Counted from the stretch's first letter, positions 1 through 8,327 are shown. The stretch is DNA of 9,931 nucleotides from an uncultured bacterium (GCA_903911455.1 CAIWDQ010000230.1:1-9931); one strand, 5' to 3'. Translations and numbers: made by a program. Notes: a model not told the origin generated them from the letters alone.

Positions 1-58
1 AATGAACATGATTTTGGTAGTACCTTCTTCAGCTTCTGAAGATAAAATACCAATGCAA

Positions 59-154
59 ATGAATACCGATTCATGGCTTTTAATAGGAGTTGTAATTGCA
101 ATACTTCTGCTTATTTATCTAATTTTTTCACTAATTAAACCTGACAAATTTTAA
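59..154 (+). CDS. kdpF: KdpF-like small membrane subunit of the potassium-transporting ATPase
   Basis: A 31-residue peptide lies directly before kdpA, with 3 bases between its TAA and the kdpA ATG. It is one hydrophobic helix (about residues 6-25, LLIGVVIAILLLIYLIF) followed by a short polar tail ending KPDKF. That is the usual build of KdpF: about 25-30 residues, one transmembrane segment, a lysine/proline tail. In known Kdp complexes KdpF sits beside KdpA in the inner membrane and stabilises the KdpFABC assembly. The call rests on position, size and topology, since so short a sequence carries little homology. The start is uncertain: the same frame is open to the window edge and contains further ATGs at 2, 8 and 53. 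A start at 2 would give 50 residues with an unusual polar N-terminal extension. I chose 59 because it gives the family's normal length. Confidence 0.8.
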   Translation: MNTDSWLLIGVVIAILLLIYLIFSLIKPDKF

Positions 155-157
155 GAT

Positions 158-1849
158 ATGACAACACTCGAATTAATACAAATAATATTGCTTATTGCTT
201 TATTAATAGGATTAACTCCTTTTATGGGTACTTATATGTTTAAAGTCTTTACAGGACAAAAACATTTTATGAAACCTGTGTTAGGTTGGTTAGAAACACT
301 TACTTACAGGTTTATAAACGTTATGCCCGATGAAGAAACAAACTGGAAAAAATATACAGTTGGTTTATTACTTTTTAATTTTATTGGATTTGCTTTTGTA
401 TTCCTTTTGCAGATGTTACAAGCATATCTACCAATGAATCCTGCACACTTACCAAATGTTTCGTGGCATTTAGCATTTAATACTTCAGCAAGTTTTATTA
501 CAAACACAAACTGGCAAAGCTATTCGGGCGAAACTACCCTGAGTTACTTTGTGCAAATGATTGGTTTAACAGTTCAGAACTTTGTGAGTGCTGCTACCGG
601 AATAGCAGTAATATTAGCTGTAATTCGTGGAATCTCAAGAAAGACTACCGATAAGATAGGTAACTTCTGGACAGACTTAACACGCTCTACAATATATGTA
701 CTATTACCACTTTCAATTATCTTTGCAGTAATATTTGTGGGACAAGGCGTAGTTCAGAACTTTAAATCGTACGAAACAGTTCAGACGTTGCAAGGAACAC
801 AACAGGTAATTCCAATGGGGCCAGCTGCTTCTCAAATAGCTATTAAACAAATTGGGACAAACGGAGGAGGCTTTTTTAATGCCAATGCCGCTCACCCATT
901 TGAAAATCCGACTCCTTTTACTAACTTCTTACAGATATTTGCCATATTCTTAATACCAATGGGATTAACCTATATGTATGGCAAAATGGTAGGCTCAGTT
1001 CGTCAGGGCTGGACTATCTTTACAGCGATGTTTATATTATTTCTGGCAGGTTTGTGTATCTCACTTTATGCAGAATATTCACCAAATCCTAACTTCGGAC
1101 ATGCAAAATTAATGGAAGGAAAAGAAATGCGTTTTGGTGTAGCAAACAGTGTATTGTTTTCAGTTGTAACAACTGATGCCTCATGTGGGGCAGTCAACTC
1201 TATGCACGATAGTCTTTCGCCAATTGCTGGTATGGTATGTATAATTAATATGATGCTTGGCGAAATTATCTTTGGAGGTGTTGGCGCCGGATTGTATGGA
1301 ATGGTCGTATTTATAATTCTAACTGTATTTATTGCAGGACTAATGGTGGGGCGAACGCCTGAATATCTGGGTAAAAAGATAGAAGCTTTTGAGGTGCAGA
1401 TGGCGATAATTGCTAATCTTTCTACAAGCTTTGCTATACTTGTCTTTACAGCCTGGGCTTGCATGAGTTCTTACGGATTGGCAGGTTTAAATAATTCAGG
1501 ACCTCATGGTTTCTCCGAAATACTTTATGCCTATACTTCTGCAGCTGGTAATAATGGAAGTGCTTTTGCAGGATTAAATGCTAATACTATATTTTATAAT
1601 GTAACACTTGGAATTGTAATTCTAATAGGCCGCTTTGGTGTAATAATCCCTGTATTAGCAATTGCAGGAAGTCTGGCAAAAAAGAAAATAACTCCATTTT
1701 CTTCAGGTACTTTCCGCACCGACAACTGGTTATTTATAACTTTACTAATAGGAGTAATTCTAATAGTTGGTGGTTTAACATATTTCCCTGCACTATCTCT
1801 TGGACCTATTATTGAACATTTATTAATGAATCACGGAATAAACTTCTAA
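158..1849 (+). CDS. kdpA: Potassium-transporting ATPase, potassium-binding subunit KdpA
   Basis: A 563-residue polytopic inner-membrane protein, the normal full length for KdpA, a member of the superfamily of K+ transporters. It binds potassium from the periplasmic side and passes it to the KdpB pump through an inter-subunit tunnel. All four selectivity-filter loops are visible: NTNWQSYSGE (about residues 116-125), GTNGGGFFNANAAHPFENPT (233-252), TTDASCGAVNSMHDS (338-352) and TSAAGNNGSAF (460-470). Hydrophobic helices flank each loop, and the N-terminus begins with a membrane helix (about residues 5-22). It starts 3 bases after kdpF and ends 12 bases before kdpB, so the three are almost certainly co-transcribed and perhaps translationally coupled. 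In other bacteria kdp operons are switched on by potassium limitation through KdpD/KdpE. No such genes and no promoter fall in this window. Nothing in this gene looks damaged. Confidence 0.98.
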   Translation: MTTLELIQIILLIALLIGLTPFMGTYMFKVFTGQKHFMKPVLGWLETLTYRFINVMPDEETNWKKYTVGLLLFNFIGFAFVFLLQMLQAYLPMNPAHLPNVSWHLAFNTSASFITNTNWQSYSGETTLSYFVQMIGLTVQNFVSAATGIAVILAVIRGISRKTTDKIGNFWTDLTRSTIYVLLPLSIIFAVIFVGQGVVQNFKSYETVQTLQGTQQVIPMGPAASQIAIKQIGTNGGGFFNANAAHPFENPTPFTNFLQIFAIFLIPMGLTYMYGKMVGSVRQGWTIFTAMFILFLAGLCISLYAEYSPNPNFGHAKLMEGKEMRFGVANSVLFSVVTTDASCGAVNSMHDSLSPIAGMVCIINMMLGEIIFGGVGAGLYGMVVFIILTVFIAGLMVGRTPEYLGKKIEAFEVQMAIIANLSTSFAILVFTAWACMSSYGLAGLNNSGPHGFSEILYAYTSAAGNNGSAFAGLNANTIFYNVTLGIVILIGRFGVIIPVLAIAGSLAKKKITPFSSGTFRTDNWLFITLLIGVILIVGGLTYFPALSLGPIIEHLLMNHGINF

Positions 1850-1861
1850 TACTAAATTACT

Positions 1862-3904
1862 ATGAGTACAAATAGAAATATAAGTCTTTTTAATAAAAAG
1901 CTAATCTTACAAGCTGTAAAAGACAGCGTTATAAAACTAAATCCAGTAACTCTAATCAAGAACCCTGTAATCTTTATTGTTGGTATAGGTTCATTGCTTA
2001 CTACAATTATTGTTTTTGTTGGGATATATTATGGTAGTTTTTCTTCATTTAATCTTCAGATAGCAATCTGGTTATGGTTTACTGTTTTGTTTGCTAACTT
2101 CTCAGAAGCAATTGCTGAAGGACGTGGAAAAGCACAAGCTGATAGCTTAAGAAAGAACAGAACACAAACACAAGCTCGTAAAATGTCGGGCAATAAAGAA
2201 GTATTAGTTTATGCTACAGAATTAAAGAATGGAGATATTGTTGTGTGCGAAACCGGCGATGTTATTCCTTCTGATGGTGAAGTTATAGAAGGGATTGCCA
2301 GTGTTGACGAATCTGCAATTACTGGAGAATCTGCACCTGTTATCCGCGAAAGCGGTGGCGATCGTTCTGCAGTTACAGGTGGTACAAAAGTTATTAGTGA
2401 TAAGATTTTAATAAAAATTACAGCAGAGCCCGGCAATACTTTTATTGATCGTATGATTGCTTTGGTTGAAGGTGCAAAACGTCAGAAAACACCTAATGAA
2501 ATTGCTCTTTCTATCCTTCTTTCAGGATTAACTATTATCTTTCTCTTAGCTGTTGTTACACTTCCTGCATTTTTTGGTTATAGTTTAAAAGCCTCAGGCC
2601 AACCTTTGTCAAATAATCTTACTATTCCTGTATTGATTGCTTTATTGGTTTGTTTGATTCCTACAACTATTGGTGGTTTGCTTAGTGCTATCGGCATTAG
2701 TGGTATGGACAGACTTATTCAGCATAATGTTATAGCTACCAGTGGCAGGGCTATTGAAGCTGCCGGTGATGTTGATGTTTTGTTATTAGATAAAACAGGA
2801 ACTATTACTTTAGGAAATCGTATGGCTACTGATTTTGTTCCTTCCGAAGGTGTAAGTGCTGAAGAATTGGCTGATGCCGCTCAGATTTCGTCCTTATCTG
2901 ACGAAACTCCTGAAGGTCGTTCAATAGTTATTCTTGCCAAAGAAAAGTTTAATATCAGAGGTAGAGAAGTGCACCAGATTAATGCAACTTTTATTCCTTT
3001 TACAGCCCAAACCCGTATGAGTGGTGTTGATATTAAAGCTCCTGACGGCACTGTAAGGATGATTCGTAAAGGTTCTTCCGAAGCTATCCGTAACTTTATT
3101 CAATGTAATAATGGTTTCTTTCCTCAGAAAGTTATTGATATTGTATCTGATTTAGCACGTCAGGGAGCTACTCCTTTGGTTGTTGCCGAAAACAATAAAG
3201 TATTAGGTGTTATTCACCTAAAGGATATTGTTAAAGGTGGTATCAAACAACGTTTTGCCGAACTTCGTAAGATGGGTATCCGTACAGTTATGATTACCGG
3301 TGATAATCCTTTAACTGCTGCTGCAATTGCTGCCGAAGCTGGTGTTGATGACTTTATGGCAGAAGCTAAACCTGAAGATAAATTGCAACGTATCCGCGAC
3401 GAACAGTCTAAAGGACATTTGGTTGGTATGATTGGTGATGGTACTAATGATGCCCCGGCTTTAGCCCAGGCAGATGTTGGTTTGGCTATGAATACAGGAA
3501 CTCAAGCTGCAAGAGAAGCAGGTAATATGGTTGATTTGGATAGTAATCCAACTAAATTAATTGAAGTTGTAGAAGTAGGCAAGCAATTATTGATGACTCG
3601 CGGTGCTTTAACTACCTTTAGTATAGCCAATGATGTAGCAAAGTATTTTGCTATCATTCCTGCTATTGCAATTGCTCTTTATTCAGGTAAAAATAATATC
3701 GGACCTTTATCTGCATTAAATGTTATGAATCTTGGTTCGCCACAAAGTGCTATTTTAAGTGCTGTTATCTTTAATGCTATTATTATAATTATGTTGATTC
3801 CACTTGCGTTGAAAGGTGTTCGTTACAGACCGGTTTCAGCAAATACAGCTTTAAGCCGTAATCTTTTGATTTATGGTTTAGGTAATTTACCTGTCAGATC
3901 ATAA
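1862..3904 (+). CDS. kdpB: Potassium-transporting P-type ATPase subunit KdpB, C-terminus truncated and replaced
   Basis: Catalytic subunit of the Kdp pump, which hydrolyses ATP to drive K+ uptake across the inner membrane. The P-type ATPase motifs are intact: actuator TGES (residues 154-157), phosphorylated aspartate in DKTGT (310-314, D310), nucleotide-domain FTAQTRMSG (380-388) and KGSSEAI (403-409), TGDN (479-482) and GDGTNDAPAL (525-534). The frame is uninterrupted. The C-terminus is abnormal. After NLLIYGLG (667-674) KdpB proteins normally continue with a second Gly and about 20 hydrophobic residues (a pattern like GGLLVPFIGIK...) forming the last transmembrane helix. Here the frame instead reads NLPVRS and stops, and those six codons lie in sequence antisense to the T9SS-type gene on the other strand. 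Residues 1-674 are therefore genuine KdpB and 675-680 are junction readthrough. kdpC, which normally follows, is missing. The truncated product would probably be unstable or inactive, if it exists at all. Confidence 0.96.
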   Translation: MSTNRNISLFNKKLILQAVKDSVIKLNPVTLIKNPVIFIVGIGSLLTTIIVFVGIYYGSFSSFNLQIAIWLWFTVLFANFSEAIAEGRGKAQADSLRKNRTQTQARKMSGNKEVLVYATELKNGDIVVCETGDVIPSDGEVIEGIASVDESAITGESAPVIRESGGDRSAVTGGTKVISDKILIKITAEPGNTFIDRMIALVEGAKRQKTPNEIALSILLSGLTIIFLLAVVTLPAFFGYSLKASGQPLSNNLTIPVLIALLVCLIPTTIGGLLSAIGISGMDRLIQHNVIATSGRAIEAAGDVDVLLLDKTGTITLGNRMATDFVPSEGVSAEELADAAQISSLSDETPEGRSIVILAKEKFNIRGREVHQINATFIPFTAQTRMSGVDIKAPDGTVRMIRKGSSEAIRNFIQCNNGFFPQKVIDIVSDLARQGATPLVVAENNKVLGVIHLKDIVKGGIKQRFAELRKMGIRTVMITGDNPLTAAAIAAEAGVDDFMAEAKPEDKLQRIRDEQSKGHLVGMIGDGTNDAPALAQADVGLAMNTGTQAAREAGNMVDLDSNPTKLIEVVEVGKQLLMTRGALTTFSIANDVAKYFAIIPAIAIALYSGKNNIGPLSALNVMNLGSPQSAILSAVIFNAIIIIMLIPLALKGVRYRPVSANTALSRNLLIYGLGNLPVRS

Positions 3905-6900
3905 AATTCAACTTTTGCAGTACCATCTTCATTATTGCCTAAATCTACAAATAATTTATCATTTGCAGGATTTGGATAAACTTTAATATCAGAAGTATTA
4001 TCCGAGTTTGAATTATTTGATGGTGGTAAAAAGTTTTGGGGCAAACTATTATCGTAAGGATCTAAACCTAAAATAACCCTTGCTCCATATACTCCTTTGC
4101 CTCCGGTTGAAGGTTCTTGATAAGCAATATTTACTAATGATGCCGAATCAGTAATACTTATAGTATCATTAATTAATTTACCCAAATAAATCCTGTTAAC
4201 TTCAATTTGGTTAGATTCAGGTAAATTTATTCCTGTTAAAGATGAATTTAATGTATTTGCATTCGTGTAATTCCTGTTTTTAATATAGCTATCAATATTT
4301 GATAATTTACCAATATTAGATTGTTTAGTCGTATTATAAAAATTTTGATAAATACTATCATCAGGAGTCCCTAAATTCAAATATGTAGGATTATCATCCA
4401 GATATTTGTAAGCAAACATTTTTGCATAATATTTGTTTTCAATTTGCAATGTATCATAAGTAATACTATCCATAATAATCTTTTTAAGTAAAACTGAAAG
4501 ATCAAGTTGTTGTTGAAGTGATTTTTTATTATTAGAGCATCCTTCAATCTGGTTATCTACTGGATAAATAGACCCAATCAATGTATTACTTGCATATATA
4601 TAAGGACTCATTGTATTGGTTATATCCCAATTATCTCCTTCATGATACCAATTTATCATAGGAATAGGATTAATAATATTTCCTGTAACACGATAAATTG
4701 CATTAGCTGAACTTATGTCGTTCCATATATTATCAGTAGCTTCATACCCTGGATAAACCTGATCGCTAATCGCAGCACTATTAAATTCGATTCCCTCCCA
4801 ACTATTATCAAAATAATTACACCAGAATTGTGTTCCTACAGTAAGACCTCCGGCTAATATTCCAACACCATTATATTTTAAATGATTTTCTTTAACTATT
4901 GTATTCTTAACATCTTTAAAAAAGATACCTCTTATATTTCCTACGGAAGATGGTATAACATTATAAAAGATGTCGTTACCGACAATATTTTCCATATCCC
5001 CACTCTGTGATATTATACCATAATATTTATATGTAGAATATACCGTGTTAAAATTAATAGCATTATTATTTACATCTATAGTATTTGGATTGCCTCCAAC
5101 ACAACTAGTTAAACGTATACCTGTACGTGCTACATTAATTACATTACCATTAACTAATAATGGTTTAAGTAAACCTGTAGTTGCAAACTCAACTATTATA
5201 CTTGAATTGTATAAATTGTTAGTAGCATATAAAGTTGGATCCATATTAAAAATATTTTTTTCAATAGTAGCACCATCTCTGCAATCTGTTAATTGTACAC
5301 CGGTATAATGTTGTTTATTAAATGTGTTATTTTCAATATCTGGGTTAATATTTTTACCATAAATCCCAATATTGCAATCGTTAAATGTATTAGGAATATT
5401 ACCATAACCTCCTCCAATAAGAATTTGGTTTGTAAAATTTAAGTAAGGGGGTGTTCCATAACTTAAACCTGGATCTTTAATACAATATATTCCAGCTTCA
5501 TTAGGTTGAGCAGGAGGTCCAGAATAAGAAGGAGGATTAGCACTTGCAATTCCTATGTTATCAAAATTGTTATTAAAAATATAAACATCTGAGTTATGAA
5601 TTTTTATTCCATATTGCAAATTATTAAACGAATTAGTATTTATAGTATACAAATTATCACCAATAGTAAGACCAAATACGTTTTCGACAACTATTCCTGT
5701 AATGTAGTTATTGATACTAAAGGGTCCAACAGGAATATTAGTTGCATCATATTTAAAAGTACTACCCGAAATAAAACCTTGGTGTGCACCATAATTATTA
5801 GGGATTTCATTATTATAATCTTTAACCCAAATTCCAATATTATTATTTACAAAATCAGAATTGTACACCTGGAAATTACCATCATTAATAGATACAATTG
5901 CATTTTTAGCATCCTGAATTGTACTATATTCGATATCTACAATTGCTGATGGATCTCGCACATATATGCCATCCCAAGCACAAGAACATGCATAAATATG
6001 TGAATATACAACTGATAATTCTATATTTGGGCTTACCTCAATTTTGGCATTTGGTCCCATTATAATATTAGGGCAAGTACTAAAATATAATGACTGATCT
6101 ATAGTAAATAAACCATCAATATAAATTGTACTGCTTGTAAAAATTGGATTCCAAGATGCTGTTCCATCACCTCCTGGAAAATAAGTAGATTCAAAAGCAG
6201 AAGCAGTGTTTGTATTCAATAATGAACTTGCAATATAAGTTACACCGTTACTACAGTTAGGATCAGGATTAACAAGTAATTCGCCATAATAAATTATGCA
6301 ACCGCTTACATCATACCCATACAATTTAATATATCCTTTACCAGCATTATTCCAAGTTGCAGTTATAGAAGTTGGATTACTTAGATAATTATAGGTAGCA
6401 TTACCAGGTAGAACCCACGACCATGTAGTCCCAGTAGGAGGGGCAGGAGTAGTAGGCATGTTAAAGGTGTAGATTCCAGACATAGTACAACCAAGTACAG
6501 CAGGTCCATTGATAGTAATTAGAGTAGGTGTAGGAGGAGGTAAAATGCTTGGGTCAATAAAAACTCCATCTGAATATACAATACATCCATTAATATCTGT
6601 ACCATACACACCTATAGAATTTGCAGGAGTAGTTCCCCAATCAACTGTAACAGTTGTTCCAATACCAGTATATGAATAACCATTATTTGGAGTTACTGTT
6701 GCACTAATTGGAACTATCCAATGATAAGTAATTCCACATTTAGGATTATTAATTGAAAATATACCGTGCAAATGGCAATTGTCGTTTAATGAACCTGAAA
6801 TTGATATTGGAAGTATTGATGGATTTCCAACATTAATTGTATAACTCCCATAATATCTACAGTAAACCCCATAAGCATCAGGTAAAGATGAAATGGCTTC

Positions 6901-8121
6901 AACATATATTGTTCTATTTATATCAATATTAAAAGTATATGAATTAGCTCCCCATCCCGCAGACAACCACGTTGTTATTAGCAAATTAGAAACAGATGGA
7001 TTAGGCACAGTACTCCATATCCAATAATACCCGGAAGGAAGACCTGATGGTGAATTTGCTGTTATTGTATAACTTGAACCAACATTTAAACCTGAGCAAG
7101 TAGTATATAATGGGTTAGCATTATTAAATGTAATCCTAGGTGTAATTTGAATATCACCAACATTTAATTGACCATTAGTTGGGTAAATAACTATATTTGA
7201 AATACTATTATTAGGTGCAACAGAAAATTCTTGGCAATATTCATATAAATTATGATTAGAATAAGGTGCAGGGACACCAGTTGTCGGAAAACTTGATGAA
7301 ATATTTTGTGTTACACTTGTTCCATAATTAGGAATTACACCCCAATATCCTGCGCCTCCACTATAAGTACTGAAATTGAAATTAGTCAATAAAACATTTA
7401 TATTACAATTATTTGTTGAAAAATATTTCATACTTAAAGTATAATCTTTACACATAACATATGGGATATTAATATCTTGATATATACCTTGAGATAAGTT
7501 AGTATTATTAGACCATTGTCTTGTAGCAAAAAATGATTGTGGAGTAACAAAAGGTAAATATGGTTCACCAAACGCACGAGACCAATTACATACAGAATTA
7601 TTTTGAAAAGCATTAAGACCCATATATGGATAATATCCATATAGTATTTCATTAAAATTCTCATTTTTTAATATCCCACATCCATTAGCATTTGAGCAAT
7701 CTTTGTAGTATACTATTGATGAAAGAGAAGTGCTCCCTGAAAAAGAGTTATTAAATTTAATTAAAAGATAATATTGATAACCTGAAACAATACTATCAAA
7801 TTGAATATTATAAGCAGTATCATTTACATTATATATACTATCTAATATTAAGGCACTACAATTACCATGATAAAGATAAATAGTATCAATTAAAACTGTA
7901 TTACTATCACCACGATAAATGTTCAGATTATTTGTATAACTGTTTGCTGTAAAAGTAGCCCAGCCTATACTTGAAGAGTTAATACTAATAGTAGTCCCTT
8001 TTGACATACTGCCAAAAATACTATCTATTACTGCTGCTCTGCTGCAAATATCCTGTCCGTTTACATTCATAATTGTTATAGTAAACAGCAAAGATACGAA
8101 AAAAATGAATAGTTTTTTCAT
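3871..8121 (-). CDS. Large secreted beta-helix surface protein with Ig/PKD-like repeats and a truncated T9SS sorting domain
   Basis: A 1416-residue exported protein. Visible parts: Sec signal peptide MKKLFIFFVSLLFTITIMNVNG with likely cleavage before QD (residue 23); N-terminal region (about 24-330) rich in Asn, Ser and aromatics, suggesting beta-sandwich modules; three Ig/PKD-like repeats (about 330-431, 432-523, 532-618), the last two sharing a W...G.Y..D..GCI.Y pattern; a right-handed parallel beta-helix (about 640-1150) of repeated N..F....GI strands; a helical linker (about 1197-1345) ending in a GG..VYGAR motif that I recall from other Bacteroidota beta-helix proteins; and a type A T9SS domain starting VYPNPANDKLFVDLG (1381 on). 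The T9SS domain is cut. After VEFYDLTGKL (1404-1413) the frame reads PKP and stops inside antisense kdpB, so the second half with its GIY.......K pattern is missing. The family is usually exported by T9SS to the cell surface, for adhesion or polysaccharide contact, and substrate cannot be told here. Without its C-terminal signal this form should reach the periplasm but not be sorted. Base composition is visibly more AT-rich than kdpB. Confidence 0.92.
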   Translation of the reverse strand: MKKLFIFFVSLLFTITIMNVNGQDICSRAAVIDSIFGSMSKGTTISINSSSIGWATFTANSYTNNLNIYRGDSNTVLIDTIYLYHGNCSALILDSIYNVNDTAYNIQFDSIVSGYQYYLLIKFNNSFSGSTSLSSIVYYKDCSNANGCGILKNENFNEILYGYYPYMGLNAFQNNSVCNWSRAFGEPYLPFVTPQSFFATRQWSNNTNLSQGIYQDINIPYVMCKDYTLSMKYFSTNNCNINVLLTNFNFSTYSGGAGYWGVIPNYGTSVTQNISSSFPTTGVPAPYSNHNLYEYCQEFSVAPNNSISNIVIYPTNGQLNVGDIQITPRITFNNANPLYTTCSGLNVGSSYTITANSPSGLPSGYYWIWSTVPNPSVSNLLITTWLSAGWGANSYTFNIDINRTIYVEAISSLPDAYGVYCRYYGSYTINVGNPSILPISISGSLNDNCHLHGIFSINNPKCGITYHWIVPISATVTPNNGYSYTGIGTTVTVDWGTTPANSIGVYGTDINGCIVYSDGVFIDPSILPPPTPTLITINGPAVLGCTMSGIYTFNMPTTPAPPTGTTWSWVLPGNATYNYLSNPTSITATWNNAGKGYIKLYGYDVSGCIIYYGELLVNPDPNCSNGVTYIASSLLNTNTASAFESTYFPGGDGTASWNPIFTSSTIYIDGLFTIDQSLYFSTCPNIIMGPNAKIEVSPNIELSVVYSHIYACSCAWDGIYVRDPSAIVDIEYSTIQDAKNAIVSINDGNFQVYNSDFVNNNIGIWVKDYNNEIPNNYGAHQGFISGSTFKYDATNIPVGPFSINNYITGIVVENVFGLTIGDNLYTINTNSFNNLQYGIKIHNSDVYIFNNNFDNIGIASANPPSYSGPPAQPNEAGIYCIKDPGLSYGTPPYLNFTNQILIGGGYGNIPNTFNDCNIGIYGKNINPDIENNTFNKQHYTGVQLTDCRDGATIEKNIFNMDPTLYATNNLYNSSIIVEFATTGLLKPLLVNGNVINVARTGIRLTSCVGGNPNTIDVNNNAINFNTVYSTYKYYGIISQSGDMENIVGNDIFYNVIPSSVGNIRGIFFKDVKNTIVKENHLKYNGVGILAGGLTVGTQFWCNYFDNSWEGIEFNSAAISDQVYPGYEATDNIWNDISSANAIYRVTGNIINPIPMINWYHEGDNWDITNTMSPYIYASNTLIGSIYPVDNQIEGCSNNKKSLQQQLDLSVLLKKIIMDSITYDTLQIENKYYAKMFAYKYLDDNPTYLNLGTPDDSIYQNFYNTTKQSNIGKLSNIDSYIKNRNYTNANTLNSSLTGINLPESNQIEVNRIYLGKLINDTISITDSASLVNIAYQEPSTGGKGVYGARVILGLDPYDNSLPQNFLPPSNNSNSDNTSDIKVYPNPANDKLFVDLGNNEDGTAKVEFYDLTGKLPKP
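3880..3892. other. Join point between kdpB and the T9SS-type gene, inside a short palindrome
   Basis: KdpB homology on the + strand is credible through the glycine codon at 3881-3883. T9SS-domain homology on the - strand is credible through the leucine codon at 3883-3885. The two therefore meet within about 1-3 bases. The join lies in AGGTAA-T-TTACCT, two perfect 6-base arms around one base. The left arm comes mainly from kdpB and the right arm mainly from the antisense of the sorting-domain codons. Both reading frames run across the point and stop soon after (3902-3904 and 3871-3873), giving a 34-base tail-to-tail overlap. This is what a rearrangement breakpoint or a chimeric assembly join looks like. 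The sequence alone cannot separate these. Confidence 0.8.
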
Positions 8122-8210
8122 TTTGATTAAAATTTAAGGTTAAATAAATTGTTTTATTTGTTTTTATTAAGAATAAATGCTTTATTATACACATCCTATA
8201 ATATATATAA

Positions 8211-8220
8211 ACCTCCTTTC
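8211..8220 (-). other. Perfect Shine-Dalgarno-like sequence, badly placed
   Basis: The minus strand reads GAAAGGAGGT, nearly a full anti-16S match and rare in Bacteroidota, where Shine-Dalgarno motifs are generally weak. It lies about 90 bases before the surface-protein ATG at 8121-8119, too far to serve it, and 17 bases before another ATG (8194-8192) that opens an overlapping frame in a different phase. It is inside the predicted 5' untranslated region. Its role is unknown and chance in a purine-rich run is possible. Confidence 0.35.
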
Positions 8221-8296
8221 TTTTTTGAATTGTATAAAGTATTAAAGCATAATTTTTCATTCGTTATTTCAAATAATTAAATTATTAAGTACGATG

Positions 8297-8327
8297 CAAA
8301 AATACAACTTCAAAAAACCTAAGTCAA
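8297..8327 (-). promoter_or_regulatory. Bacteroidota-type promoter for the surface-protein gene
   Basis: On the minus strand the -7 element TATTTTTG (8304-8297) matches the Bacteroidota consensus TAnnTTTG exactly. A TTG at 8327-8325 sits 20 bases upstream, as expected for the -33 element. Transcription would begin near 8291, leaving a leader of about 170 bases before the ATG at 8121. The match is by consensus only. Confidence 0.6.

Noticed and set aside
1066..1464. Minus-strand frame of 132 codons inside kdpA
   Set aside because: It is wholly antisense to well-conserved KdpA sequence with intact selectivity loops and resembles no protein. It is a shadow frame.
3871..3904. Natural 3' overlap of two convergent complete genes
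   Set aside because: Both products lack family-conserved C-terminal segments that normally continue past exactly this point, so a simple overlap of intact genes does not fit.
5045..5949. Plus-strand frames of 87 and 117 codons opposite the beta-helix region
   Set aside because: They are antisense to a continuous 1416-codon gene with clear domain structure, have Ile-rich composition and no recognisable features.
8021..8260. Minus-strand frame of 79 codons overlapping the start of the surface-protein gene, near an SD-like motif
   Set aside because: It overlaps the signal peptide codons in another phase, is low-complexity Ile/Lys/Asn, and its best ATG is 17 bases from the SD-like motif. No support as a gene.
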